From: Paracyclopina nana
Lineage: Eukaryota; Arthropoda; Copepoda; Cyclopoida; Cyclopettidae
NCBI GenBank assembly: GCA_019096065.1
Contig: JAGUCH010000004.1
Location: forward strand, 9,610,001-9,674,000
Length of the DNA stretch: 64,000 nt
Reading direction: 5' to 3'
Each line of letters starts with the position of its first letter. Position 1 is the stretch's first letter. The notes beneath the pieces were generated by a model. It saw only the letters and a program-made list of their open reading frames with translations, was not told the DNA's origin and did no database searches. A program made the translations under genes and the position numbers. Positions 33,095 to 45,739 of the stretch are shown piece after piece.

Positions 33095-35035
33095 ATGCAA
33101 AGTCCATTAGAGCTGAAAGCCTGGCCTGTTTTTGCCAACATTGAACCAGGCTTATTGGCCAAAGTGAAATCAGCTTGGGTTTTCAGAAGCTTTGAAAACT
33201 TTAGAATTCAGGATGAAGAGGCCATGATTCTCACAAATGAAGACCAAATGTACGCATTGGGACCAAATGTACGTGGCCAACATGGAGTTGGCGATACCCA
33301 ACCAGCCCCAAATCCAAGAAAAGTCCCAGCTCTGAGCCACAAACAAGTGGTGGAGATCAGTTTTGGATTTGACTTTGCATTGGCCTTGACACAAGATGGA
33401 ACCATGTATTCATGGGGTGAAAATGATGAAGGACAATTAGGTCGTGAAATTGAATTTTATGGATGGATTCCAATGCCAATTGAAGGTCCACTGAGTGGCA
33501 AAATTGTAATATCTTTTGCTTGTGGTGCTAATCATAGGTAAATACTCCTTAATATGGGTATTCATTTTTATCTATAAGCAATGATGTTTATTTTTGCAGC
33601 TTGGCCCTCACAGAGGCGGGTGAAGTCTTTGCTTGGGGAAGAAAATATTCCAAAGTCCCCAAAAAGATCCAGTTTGAACACTTGGTGCCTGAAGGGCGTC
33701 ATGCTCAACAGATATCTTGTGGAGGATTTTTCTCAGTCATTCTCCTGAATGATGGCCAATTGCTATCATTTGGATATTCATCTCATGGCCAGCTTGGTCA
33801 TGGAATGTATCAATACAATCCTGCAATAATCGAAGCACTGAGAGGAATCAAGATTGTCTCAGTACGATGTGGTTGGTATCATGTGCTGGCCTTGTCAGAT
33901 ATGGGACATCTTTATAGTTGGGGAGGGAATAATTATGGACAATTGGGTAATGGAAGTACAGAAAATTCCGCAGTGCCAACAAGGATTGGTGACAAAAATA
34001 CAAGATTCACTGCAATTGAGGCAAATTGGTCTTCATTTATGTCAGCTGCTCTCAGTGAATCCAACCAGACTTATGTTTGGGACTGGTGCAAAGGAGGAAA
34101 GATCCGTACACCAACTGAAACTCCGTACAAGAGTCTTCCAGAGGCTTTCTACTTCCATTCAAGAGAAGACTGGTCAATGTATCCCAAGGCAATCAGATTC
34201 ACTTCTAGTGGCACAAGTGAAAGCCAACCAAGGTAAATGTCTTTTTTTTTCAGGCTTCAGTTTTTTTGTCTACGGACATTGAACATTCACTTAAGTTTGT
34301 TGACAAATTCGCATTTCAATCAATTTATGTTTTGGCTCCAAGTTCAATTTTGCAGGGTACTCAGTTGACTCTCAGCAGCATGGATTTCACAGTTTTTCTG
34401 TGCTTGTTAAGAATTTGGCGTTTTTCTGTCTCATTCTAATAAATAGCTGAAAAGTGTAATTTTGACTAATAAGACAAGTTTTCTAGATCCAAAAACCAGT
34501 GTTGACAGTTATTTTTCATGCTATGAAATGACAATAAATTGACTAAAAAGAGCTGATTTAAGGCAAAGTTCTGTGAAAAAAGGCTGGTAATTTTATAAAA
34601 AATAATGTCTTGTAAGGCTAGCAAAGAAGATGATAACCTGAGGTTATCTGGTTCATGAGGCTATTGCATGCATTGGGTGATTTTGGGATTTCTGTGAGCT
34701 GGTTATCTGGCCAATGCCTATTCATGGCCCTGTGCTTTATTTACAGGTCTTCAACTCGCTTCTGCCAAGATGATGAGCTATTGGAGCTAGTAAAGTTATT
34801 GCTATTTAGAGAACCTGTCAGTGTCACTCAAAATGCCGTGGAGGCAACTGAGTGCAAAATATGCTTTGTCAGCCATAATGGGAAGCCATGGGTTTTAGCT
34901 CCATGTGGTCACTCTGGCTTCTGCGAAACCTGTGCCAAAACATTCGCCAATGAATCAAATGATGCTGCAAATCAGCCAAAAGGCTGCCCTTTCTGTCGAA
35001 GGCAGGTTGTCATGACTATGCAGCTACATGCGTAA
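33095..35035 (+). CDS. RCC1-repeat/RING protein, copy 3, 454 aa
   Basis: Exons 33095-33537, 33600-34232 and 34747-35035 join in phase (1365 nt with TAA). The N-terminal segment is MQSPLELKAWPVF. RCC1 blades follow, with GQHGVGD, GQLGRE, GQLGHG and GQLGNG; the blade that reads GQLGDG in copies 1 and 2 is shortened here (WGRKYSKVP), so the propeller is one strand smaller. The C-terminal RING is CKICFVSHNGKPW, CGHSGFCETC, CPFC. Predicted E3 ligase. Sequence and 3' flank are nearest to copy 1. Codons that are stops in copy 1 are TAT and TGC here. The AG-ATG context is kept, but the upstream splice acceptor seen in copies 1 and 2 is not. Confidence 0.92.
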
Positions 35036-35794
35036 AGTCAGGGTTAGTCTTTAACCTTTTTGCCTCAGTGTATTCCGCAACTTTCCTCTTATGAATATAA
35101 AAAAAATTAAAGGAGACTCAATTTTGCTCATTTTACTACTAAATATGGAGATTTCATGGGAAATCTCTGTTCAGTCAGAAAATAACTCGGAGTCAATTTT
35201 CAAATTTTCATGAGGGCGTAAAGCCAAATTTTAGCCATGCTAACTAAAGTTGACCTGATAAGAATCCTCACTGAAGGTATTATTAGCTTTATTAATCAAA
35301 CAACATCTTGACGTCAATGATCAAGTTGCAAAGCCAACACTGCAAAAATACAAAACTCAAGCAAAGCTTTCTGTTACTATTTCAATTGCATCAAGTTATT
35401 CTGCAATTTGACATTTCCCTTTAACATCAATGTCTGTTTTCAAAAGCAGAGCCTTTTTTAAAAGGATCTAGCTTAGTCAATTCTTTTAGGCAAAAATTGA
35501 CTCTTCCCCATCTGCTTGAAAACAAGAGACATTTTTTGCAAGCAAAGATTTGATTTGAAAGCTAAAGCTTGAAAGTTAGATACTAAAACAAAAAACAATC
35601 TGAATGGAATAAGGCATGATTTGGCTATTTTTGTGCAAAATTTGGCCAAACTATTGTGCATCAGATGAACTGGGCCATTAGGAGCTATTATCTAGCCAAG
35701 CTTGGTAAACATATTGATAAGATTTGATTTATAAGGCACTCATTCGCAGTTCCATGTTCACTCATCTCTTTGATCTCATCGAGAATAATCCAAG
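35036..35794. repeat. Duplicated 3' flank of copy 3 and leader of the kinase gene
   Basis: 35036-35450 matches 25388-25880. The last 80 bases before 35795 repeat the family leader (GCATCAG, then CTCATCGAGAATAATCCAAG before ATG). No other gene seen. Confidence 0.7.
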
Positions 35795-36908
35795 ATGCAA
35801 AGTCCAAGTGAGAGCCAATCAAGGTGAATATCTATTTTTAGGCTTCAGTTTTTTCCAAGGGCAACAACACCTTTCACTCAAGTTTGTAGGCAATGTATGT
35901 ACTTTGCTTTATTTTCAGGTCTTCATCGCACTTCTTCCAAGCATATGAGCCCCTCTCATGGCTTGGCTCTGGAGGTTTTGGGGCAGTCATGAAAGTAAGG
36001 TGCATTCAAGAAGTGGACAAGGCCCTGATGGCCGTCAAAATGACCCAGTTTGACAAGGAATCGAGCAAGGAATCCAGCAAGGAAATTGGCTTCCTCAAGG
36101 AATTGACCCATGAAAATGTGGTGAGGTACTACTCTGGATGGGTGGAGGAAATCTCAGACAGTGAGTATAACTCTTCGTCTAGATTCATTCAGTTTTAAAC
36201 ATACCACTTTTAGCCTGGCATGACCGATTCGACGATGCCATGGCAAAAGCTAAAGCCAATGATCCTGATGCAAAGAATGGAAAGCATCCGAGGCGCATTC
36301 GATGGCCTGAAGGGGAAACCTATCTGTTCATTGCCACTGAGCTGTGCTCTCGTGGAACCCTGCATGACTACATTTTCACTGACAAAAAATTGGATCGGTC
36401 ATGGGAACATTTTAAGCAAATTGCTTCCGCCATATCTTACATCCACAGCAAAAAAGTAATCCATCGGTAAGTCTATCAACTTGGACCTGATATCTAATGT
36501 GCATTACACTTGCTCGCAATTATTTTCAGGGACCTGAAGCCTTCCAATGTTTATATTGGGAGGATGGCCAGACCAAAATCGGAGATTTTGGTCTGGCAAG
36601 ATCGCTTGAGCATAGCTCTAAGGCTCGTTCATATGCTGGCACAGAATTTTCATGGCCCCTGAGCAATTGAGGGCCAACCTTACAATCATAAGGTGGACAT
36701 ATTTGCGGCAGGTTCCATTCTGGCATTCCTCATGCGGAGCTTCAAGTCCTACAAGCAATCATTGAGCTATTTCAAGGCCATAGGCAGTGGAGCAACCAAC
36801 AAAGATGAGCTTGATGAGCTCATCATTAAAATGCTCAATGAGAACCCCGAGGAGAGGCCAGAAGCGAAAGAACTGGTTGGGCTTCAGTGTCCCATCAAGT
36901 TGACTTAA
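35795..36908 (+). pseudogene. eIF2-alpha-kinase-like kinase fused to RCC1-RING family 5' end; frame broken
   Basis: Exons 35795-35823, 35919-36160, 36214-36466 and 36530-36908 join in phase. The 29-nt first exon joins the family start (MQSP) directly to the end of RCC1 exon 2 (SESQS), so all propeller blades are deleted. The second exon begins like the RING exon (RSSSHFFQ) and then turns into a kinase: GSGGFGAVMKV loop, AVK lysine, HENVVRYYSGW (typical of PERK/GCN2/PKR kinases), TELCSRGTLHDYI, and HRDLKPSN. In the last exon three single bases are missing, at about 36556, 36647 and 36667. These shift the DFG (KIGDFGLA) and MAPEQL motifs into other frames and return the tail to the first frame. 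All three lie in runs of T or G, so base-calling error is as likely as decay. If intact, about 300 residues. Confidence 0.85.
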
Positions 36909-38339
36909 GCATAACTAATGTATTGTTTATAACATGACCCTATGAAATAAAATTGTGCAATCAGAGCAACGTAGGGAAAAGGCGTATTGACTTTTGCACT
37001 GTTTTTGCCAAAAGCAAATAAAGTTCCAGCAGTCATACCGCAACAGATGCTAAAGTGGACCTGATAAGACCTCGAGGTATTAGTTCTATTAATCAAACAA
37101 GATCAGCCTGTTGACGTCAATGATCCAGTTGCAAGTTCAAAAGGTACACTCTGCATGAATACAACACTCATGCAAAGTTTAATGGTTTTTAAAAGTTTTT
37201 CTGCATGAATGAATAGAAAAACAGTGCAATGGGTGGAATAATGACAACAAAACATCAAATCAAGTGTATTTAGATGAACATGGCACAATGAGTTCAATCA
37301 CGCTTTGTGGCTTTTGCATCAATCGGCTTTTCTTGTTTGAGATAAGCAGCAAACTTTGAGATGGAATTTTCCCATGTCAAAACGTTGAATTACAACATGG
37401 GGAAAAGAAATTCGAAACTTTCAACTACAGCTTTATAATTGGTTTTATTCAGCCACCTGAATCCGGAACTGGTTGAGGTGGAGTGTCGTTGTTTTGACTT
37501 GGAGAATCCGACAAATCTTGCTAATCTTACCCTTTCTAAAAAAGTGGTTTTGATTTTCCCAAGCATTCTTTAAAATGGCATGAAAATGAGGAGATAAATT
37601 TGAAATTTCCCTTTGACTTGCATTAAATCATAGTTGTACGAGATACTATTTGTTCTGACCAAACTAGGTTTAGTTGATATCAATGTTTGTTTTCTTTAGC
37701 CACAGCAAACAATCATTGCTGTGGCTTAAACATCAAACAGCTCTTATCTTGTTTTTGAAAAGGGCAGCTATATGAAATTTCCCTTGAGCTTGCATTAAAA
37801 TCATTTCTGACCAAACAAGATTCAATTGTTATTAATGTTGAACGATGGTATTTTGTCTAGGTTCTCCTTTGCATTCCAAAAAATAATTGCTTTGGATTCT
37901 ACGTCAAATAATGCTTATCTTGTTTTTGAAAAGGCCAACTATATATGAAACTGATCTGGAATTTTGCACTCGTTTAAGGCACATTAACTTAAATCATCAA
38001 TCGTTTTCTTCAGCCAAAACCCAGTTATACAATAGTTTTAATTACTAGTACGCTAAGGATAAATGTGGAAAGCTTTTTTAAGAGTCCTCTTTTCGCTTCA
38101 AAGTTGGAAAGGATTCGGTTTGGAAGCTGCAGATCTTTATTTTGCCCAATAGGTTGCATGATTATTACCAGCAATGTTCCGTTGGTAGCAGATTCTTTGT
38201 GAAATCTTTACGCTGAAGATTGACTAACTACAAATCTTGAAATCCAGTTTTCTGAAGATTTTTTTTGTCCAAATATTTTATGTCCCGGGACTCAGTTTTG
38301 AAGGGCATATTTTCCGCATTTTCAAGGAACTTGAGGACT
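36909..38339. other. Spacer with duplicated-flank fragments
   Basis: 37040-37190 and 37610-37680 match the 3' flanks of RCC1-RING copies 1 and 3 (ATTAATCAAACAAGATC, GACGTCAATGATC, TTCTGACCAAAC). The TTTCCCTT-GCATTAAA/TTCTGACCAAAC block recurs at about 37610 and 37780. No gene seen. Confidence 0.6.
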
Positions 38340-38403
38340 TGGATTCGAACCCCTGATGGCTGAATCTAGAACCCTAGGCTCGAACCACTGAGCCTTATGA
38401 ACA
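38340..38403 (-). other. tRNA-like sequence
   Basis: The minus strand has a D-arm GCTC-AGTGGTTC-GAGC and an intact box B GGTTCGAATCC, with an anticodon-loop-like GTTCTAG (TCT). The T-stem is partial and no acceptor stem forms. Confidence 0.5.
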
Positions 38404-38442
38404 ACATACAAGAAGAATTGCTTTAAAAGTCTTCAAAAGCTG

Positions 38443-38570
38443 ACCTCGGATTTCAAAATAGAAAAATACTCGTAAAAATTACAGCCCTCACAGGCTCGGG
38501 CTAGTAAAGCTGTTGTTTTCCCATTACAAAATCTTCGTTCTCAGCTCTCTAAAAGCCCTGAAAATTGCGG
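38443..38570. mobile_element. Second copy of the 7411 foldback element, degraded
   Basis: Matches 7452-7560 in the same orientation (AGCTGACCTCGGATTT, ATTACAGCCCTC, CAGGCTCGGGCTAGTAAAGC). The right arm is more diverged. It lies close to the 3' end of the navigator gene. Confidence 0.65.
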
Positions 38571-38646
38571 GAGAGGTTGCGTGGTTATTAACGGCAATGT
38601 TCTGTTTCAAACAGATTATCTGATAATGAGAATTATTCTTCAATGC

Positions 38647-38652
38647 TTTATT
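38647..38652 (-). terminator. Poly(A) signal of the navigator gene
   Basis: AATAAA on the minus strand about 73 bases past the stop at 38725. Confidence 0.6.
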
Positions 38653-38724
38653 TGATTGAGACTAGAAAACTTGAGGAGTAGAAGATCTTAGGTGTGTGTA
38701 TCCAAGGAAAAGTAGTAAAGCTCA

Positions 38725-41700
38725 TTAATGGGTTTCATTGTTGGCTTCTTGAAGGTGCAGAAGCATGTTGAACAAAGGATCAGAGTCTGTATTGTTGGTG
38801 CCACTGCTTAAGCTTGTCCCGGTTGATGAAGGTCTCAGAGGCTTGTCAGTTTGTGGTAATTCATCGGGGGCCTTGGTGTGGTCATAGCCCACATCCTCAG
38901 GTAGGATTGGGGCCAGATCCAGGGGAGCAGAGTTGGCCCAGGGCCAAGAGTCCACCAGGTACTTGATGGGGTCTTCCCAGCCTGACCGCATACCATAGAG
39001 TTGCAGACCTTCCCGGATGGACTCGGTGAGTCGACTGCGAAGAACCTCATTCCAGACCTTGAGGAACCACCGTTGAATCTGTTCGCCTTGCGACGAGGCC
39101 TCCATTGTTGCCCCATCCTCCTCATGACCGATGGGGCAGTCCATGAAGTGCGAAGGGGCAATAGCATCTGCATTCGAAGGGTGATGGGACTCGAGGAAGC
39201 GGTTCAAGTGCAAGTGCGCTTTGGCCACCCAGTCAACCGCTGCAGACATCTCCCCATCCATGAGTCGAGTCCTGGTTTCGATACCCAACAGGCGCTGGCG
39301 AAGGTACCTACCCACCATCCCCTTGAGTGGCTCTGCATGGGTGGTCAAGGCGACAAAGCGAAAGTTGAACTGGAGCTGGAGCGTCTGAGCCAGTTGGCCC
39401 TGACCGCACTGACTGTTAAGCGTTCCAAGGATGTAAGTGTTTGGGGGCAGCGGACAGTCTGACAAGGCCTGCTCGAGGCTGCCAGCCAAGTGGAGATTGT
39501 CCAGGATGAGGACACAGTCTGCCGCTTCCGGAGAGCAGCACCGCCTCAAAAAGTCTTTCAGTTCAGGTACATTGGTCCGCTGGACAGCAAATGAGGCCAC
39601 TGACGACCGCCTTCCTTTGGAGTGGTTGGCTGCCAAGAAGTTGGCAATCTTGTGAGCCAGATAGGTCTTGCCAGACCCCGAGGGACCGCTCAAGACCATC
39701 CGCTTGTTGTCAAGCAACAGCGACACATATCGCTGCATTATAGCCTTGGGAGTTAATGTCTCAAAGGCCAGGGCGTCAACCTGAAAAGGTAATGCTTACA
39801 TGTATAAAAGCCTTATATCTACTGTAGCAAGCTCACATGGACAGAGTCGGTGGGACTGGACTTTCGCAGGATGATCATGATGTCTGTTGTGTCCCCAACC
39901 AGGTAGCCGTAGGGCAACAGCTCTGGCTTCCTTGACATGCTCGACCGCTTGATTTCGCCCACTTGGTAGCACCCAATGGAGTCTGCGCTCAGCCCCAAGT
40001 TGGAGGTAGGGTCCACTCGCATGACATACTCGCTAAACAGTCTGTGGACCAGGCTGTCCAACAGGTCCCAATTGGAGCGCCCGCTCACCGAGATGGTGCC
40101 AATTTTGGTGTAGGACTTGTCCGTGTTGAGCACTGCCACAGGCACCAGCTTGCCCGTGTTGGCTGGATCCGTGGTTGCAGACAAGTCAAGGCTCGAAGGC
40201 CCCGACAAGATGCTGGACTCGGACAGAGTACTCGAATGCCTCCTTTCGCTGCCATTCTCATGATCCTCATCATCATTAGTCAGTAGGGGCTCATTGTTGT
40301 TCAGCGAGTTCTGCGACAAGGACTTTTGAACGTGCACAATGCTGTGCAGCTTTTCATTTTCCGACCGAATGGACAATAGTTCATTTCTCATCTTGGTCAC
40401 CGTATCCCTCAGCGATTCGAGCTGGTGGGCGCTGGACAATGCCTCCAGCCTTGTCTCGGTGAGTAGGTTCTCCTTCTCCATCAGTTGCCGCTTCAGTTCA
40501 CTGACGAGTTCGCCCGAAGGATTGCTATCAATGGTGTCAGAAGACTTGCTTGCCTTGATGGGTGACATCAAGGCACTGTTGCTCTGCTGGTGACTACCCA
40601 ATGCCGATGAGGCCCTTGCGTAGTGTTTCGGGGAGGAGTGGTTGGACTCTTCGGCATCTGAAATTGAGTCCTTCTTCTTGGCGCTGCTCTGTTGCTGCTG
40701 CTTGTTGAATGCCTTCGAGAAGGAGTTCCTTAGCCAACCGGAGCGCTTTGGGGTAGAAGAGCTCTTCTTGGACTTGACCGGTGCAGCGCTTGAGGTAGAC
40801 TCATCGCCCGAATAGTCACTCACCATTTCAAATGAGCTCTGCTGAGCCCTCAATTCTCCCTTGATGAGGCCCGCATCCACCCCACACTGTTTGTACAACT
40901 CAATGTTTCGCCTCAGCTCATTAAGCTCGTGATCCTTCTTCTCGGCTGTGGCAGTCAAGTGCTGCAGCCTGGCCGTCATGTTGGCCAGACTCTGCTCAAA
41001 GGCAGCCACCACATGGGCATTTGTTGCTAGCTGAGAAGTCAGGTTGAGCACCTTTTCATGCTCGCTGGCCAGCTCTCGTCTCAGTTTGATTATTGCAGCT
41101 TCAGTTGAGTTGTCTTCTGAGCCAGAGTCTTGATGAAGGAGGACACCGGTGGGTTGCTTGTTACCTCGAAAGGGTATGACACCGTAGTAGTCGGTCTCCT
41201 CAATGTTCCTATTGCCAGTTGAGAGGGAGCTGTAGCTGTTGGTCTCAGACATGTTTGCTGCTGCTCTCGGGTTGTTGCCATGTGGTGACGATGCCCTGAT
41301 GTTATGCAGCATGAGCCTGGCCTTGGTGAGGCTATTGGCTCGCGCCTGCTGAATGGATGATGTGACAGAGTTCAAGCTCTCGTTGCTGCCCAAGGCATCT
41401 TTGTTCGCTTCCATGTGGGTCATGTAGTGATCATTGCCATTGGTTGCCATCATGGCATATGTTGAGGCTGGCTGCAGCCAGGAGTAGGGACTGGAGCTCC
41501 TCTCATAGATGGCATAGTTGCTGTCGCTGAGGGACCCATCATTGTTAGCGGCCTTGTATTGCCTTAGCTGCCTCTTCGCCTGGATTTTGTCCATCATGAG
41601 ACCATAGTTGAGGGAAGAGGCGCCCTTTGGCAGACTCTTGGAGCCAACATTGGACGGTATTTGAGTGCTGCCTGCCGCCTGATTGTTTGAGTAGCTTTTT

Positions 41701-44549
41701 CGCTGGGATCCAGGGCTGCTGCTGCCGCAGATGTATTGGACATACTCTGAATCACTGCTGTACGCTTGTTGGGAAGTCTGCTGGATTTTGCTTAGCTTTC
41801 GCTCCAGGCTGCCTCCGCTGCAGTGTTGCTGCTCTCCCATGGGAGGATATCTGCAAAGGAGAAATGCATTAATGGTGGTCCTACATGCAATTTGTAGGGC
41901 ACTGACCTAGTTGTGGCCTCGGGGTTGTTCCTTCTGCGGCCAGTTGGAGTGGAGGGAGTGGAAGAGGGGACACAGCGAGGGCCCAGTCCGGTCAGGGGCA
42001 TTTTGACTGGCTCTTGCAGCCGGACAATGCCTCTGCCATCTTCCTTGGTGCCAATGGCCCGGTGCCTTGGATCTGTGTAGGGACTCTGGTACATTTGATG
42101 GATGTGCTGCTCTGCATTGGCTCTCTGGCGCTTCAAGTATTCGTCCATCGCCTTCTCTTGGCTGCTCAGAATCCTCGCATTGTAAGCCATGGCCTGCAAG
42201 TATAAGCATACCATTTGAAAAGAACCCAGAATAGATGCATTGCCTATTGTGTGTACCTGCTTCCAGTCATAGTGGTCTTGCAGTGGCTGTTTGATGTGGT
42301 CAGTCTGCATGCCCATTTCAGCCTTTTGCACCTGCTTATTGCGCCCCCCAACCACTCGATAGATGGTAGAGTTCATTTCGTTGCTATTGTTGCTGAGAAC
42401 CTCAGGCAGAGCCTGCCTCAGTTTCCGATTCTGCTCCTCAACAGTCTTTTGCTTCTCGAGAGCAATTCGCGACTGGATCTTCCTCGCATAGAAGCTGGCC
42501 CCGCCTTCGGACAAGTACCCGTCATCAATGGAGGACTGTGAGGGCGGTGAGGTGGTCTGGCTCTGGTTCGACTTCAAGTTGAAGGCATCCCCATCTGACA
42601 TGTAGCCATCGGACCCACCTGAAACACAGCCAAGCATTAATAGCAGTTTTAGAAAACGGAGGTTGAGAACATGTACCAAATGTACTACTACCTAACCGCA
42701 GTCCACTTTAAGGCAAATCTGCCTGTAAGCAGTCCATTTAAAAGGAGTCTACTTAAACACAGTCAACCTTTCAGCTTAGCTATTAACCATTCCAAGGTTT
42801 TGCATATGAGCACAGATGAAGTGGTACCTTTGCAGAAAAATACTTATAAACTCAGATGCTGTTGCTAAAAACATTGCAGGCTCTTTGAGATGAGTGCTTA
42901 TTTGGTTAGAACTGAAAAGAGTTTGTTTTCTAATAACTAATCTGCAAGTCTCTCAAATGATCAGAAACAGAAATATTCAAACTAAAAATACATTGGACTG
43001 AGCAATTGATCAGCTTCATGTTTCTCCTTTCTTAATCAATCTAGCGATTCCCTTATGAAGGCAAATTGCAATTTTAGAATGTGTCAATGCTGTTCATTCT
43101 GTTAAGGTGGATTGTACCTTGATGGAACACCAAAGTGGTCCCCCCACCGCTAAACTGGTCAAGTCTCGAGAAGGAAGGCAACTGGTGGGTGGGCTTCTCC
43201 CCGGTTCGCCCGGCAGCAGCGAAAAGTCCCAAAGGTCCCAGTGGGAGCAATCCCTTTAGATGCGTATCAGAGGGTGTCTCAACGCCTTTCTCATTTTTGG
43301 CTGGCAGCATGGGAGAGACCACTGCCACATTCGCAGGACTCGGGGACCCATCTTCACGCCTTCGCGTTCTTGGCAGGCTCTTGGTCCTGGAGTGGAATGA
43401 GGCGGTCATTCGGGCAGTGGACTCGTCATTTTCTGAGGTCTCTGCCCCCTTCTGTGGGTCATCATCCTTGAGCAGAGGTCTCACCGTGCATCCAATGGTG
43501 TTCTCCTCAGTCGGTTTCGCCTTGACCACCATTCCGGAAGGAGAAGAGGAGGAGGGAATCCGGCAGACACCCCCACCAGGGATCCTTGAGTTAGTCCTGG
43601 AGGGACTGAACTTGGCTGTTGGCCTCAAATTGGAGGCGTGGTGGGGTGGGTAAGCGCTGCCAGTATCGATTGGACCGTAGTCTTTGATTTCAGTCGCTCT
43701 TGCCAGCTTGGGGGAACGCTTTGGGCTCTGCGAAGAAGCTGGCAGTTTCCTGCTGGCTTTCGGGCTGGGCTCCCTTTCGTTGATCCGCCTCAGCGCTGAG
43801 GGGGAGGGGAAGTTGGTGTCGCTGCTCAGGCTCACCGAGCTTTCGCTGCCAATGGAGCGGGCACTGCTGAACCCGCTTGAGCTGGATGTCCTCTTCCCCA
43901 GCCCCTTCTTCATTATCTCCCTGACTTGTTCCGGATGCTGCTGCTGATGAAGATGGGTCCGGCTTTGCTTCAGCCTCTCCAGCATCGAGGGTGGTGTCGA
44001 CAAGCCATTCGCGTTTGGTCTGGTCCCCTTGACCGGACTGGGTATGGAGGTCACATGCCTTGCGGGGCTTGGAGGAACCGAGGGGATTTTGGGGGTGGAG
44101 GACCTATCTGTGGTGAGCAGGACTTTCTGCTGCTGCTTGAACCGACTCAGCTGAAAGAAGAGGCCAAGGATGGCCTTCAAGTGGCCTTCGCGAATGTCGG
44201 CCGGAGTCACCTCTGCCACAGCCACGCCCTTGCCAACCAGGAACTTGAGGCAATGCTGCACATTGGCAGTCATCTGGGAGCTGGTCTTGGGCCTCTTGTT
44301 CACCTCGGGCACCTTGGCGCCCATGACAGCCTCGATGACCTCTGCGAGGATGACCCCGTCCCTCAACTCGGTCTGGAGGTCCCTCACCCGCTTCTTCCCA
44401 CCATGCACCTTGTCCAGGTAGTGGTTGGCCCAGTCTGTGTAGATCTCGATGATGGACTTTTGCCCATTGCTGGTATTGCCTTGGCCTCCATTCGAGGCCG
44501 CCGAGGCCGTCGGAATGGCCTTCTTGAGGCCGAAATTGCTGCTGCTCAT
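38725..44549 (-). CDS. NAV: Neuron navigator / unc-53 orthologue, 1716 aa
   Basis: Five exons join in phase: 43118-44549, 42257-42618, 41907-42193, 39837-41850 and 38725-39780 (5151 nt with stop). Residues about 35-145 form the calponin-homology domain (YTDWANHYL, LRDGVILAEVIE, GLFFQLSRF), expected to bind actin. A Ser/Pro-rich basic region with SxIP-like segments follows. A coiled coil comes next (about 840-1125), and the C-terminal AAA+-type ATPase has Walker A GPSGSGKT (1397-1404) and a Walker-B-like VLILDN. Navigators guide cell and axon migration by linking actin and microtubule ends. Animal family members are 1600-2400 residues, so this is complete. ATG 44549 follows a possible acceptor (AACTAG), so an upstream untranslated exon is possible. 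The longest intron (42619-43117) holds nothing recognised. Confidence 0.95.
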
Positions 44550-44950
44550 TCTAGTTCTAGTCAAGAAAACATGCTCATTTGACCATTTCTACATATTAAT
44601 TGTGGTTTTTCAAGAAGGAAACCCAAATGGCCAACTTAGCAAAGCTGTAAATTGCAAAGCCTGAAAAATGGCCTCTCTTTTGGAAGACTTGCACTAAAAG
44701 GGGGAGAAGTTGTGAAATGAGAGAGGGTCAAATGTGCACATTTTTTTCTGCTTCTTCTACAATTGACAGCTTTATGTTTGAATTTGCTCCATTTCCAGTT
44801 TTTTTTCCCCTAATGGAAACGTTGCATGACCGTGACTTCAATTGGACAATAACAACCAACTTTTTACACAGGATGTTGCCATTGCTTGGCATTTCCCATG
44901 CTCAACTTCCTCTTGAACCTTACAGGTGTTTGTTTGACTAATCATTCCCA
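44550..44950. other. 5' flank of the navigator gene
   Basis: AT-rich sequence with no coding signal. It should contain the promoter or an untranslated first exon, but I cannot place either. Confidence 0.4.
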
Positions 44951-44979
44951 ACCTTTTGAAATCACAAACATTGGCTTGG

Positions 44980-45500
44980 CTCTATTCATATTTGATATAA
45001 CTTGAATATTTTGAAATAACCTTAAATAACCTCATCTGTGTAACTTTAGTCACTTAACTTTAATTTTTATTAGTCAAACTTCAAAGGTCGTTAAAACAAA
45101 TTTCAATTAAAATGATATAATAATTATGTGAAATAACTCAAGTCATTGAAATAACTAAGTCATTAAAATAAGTAAGTCAATAAAATAACTAAGTCATTAA
45201 AATAACTCTAAGTCATTAAAATAACTCAAGTCATTAAAATAACTCAAGTCATTAAAATAACTCAAGTCATTAAAATAACTCAAGTCATTAAAATAACTCA
45301 AGTCATTAAAATAACTTTGGTCCTTGTAAATGACTTAAAAACATTGGAATCATTGAAATAACATCAATTCATTGAAATAACTTAACTCATTGAAATTACT
45401 CAAGTCACATGAAATAACGCAAGTTCTTGAAATAACTTACTATCATAGAAATGTCACTGAATTACTTAATGTCTGTGAAATAACTTCATTACTTTTAAAA
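44980..45500. repeat. 16-bp array AAATAACTCAAGTCATT
   Basis: A core of about seven near-identical 17-bp units (45195-45310) is surrounded by diverged units (ATTGAAATAACTTAAGTC) on both sides. Confidence 0.9.
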
Positions 45501-45739
45501 GATTAAATTTGCCAAGTCATTGCAAGATAATTGATCATGTTCAAGAGTTGAAAAATCAGCGACTGTGAACTCTTCAATTTAGGCCAATTTTGACAGACTT
45601 TTCGCTAATTATCTTCAGGCAATTAGCAAGAATTTTAATCATCTTTAACCAACCGAGTGGAACAGATTATATTTTCAAAATCCTTGATTATCAAATAAGA
45701 CGGAATATTTTTCTCCTTTCATAGCAAACCATTACCTAA

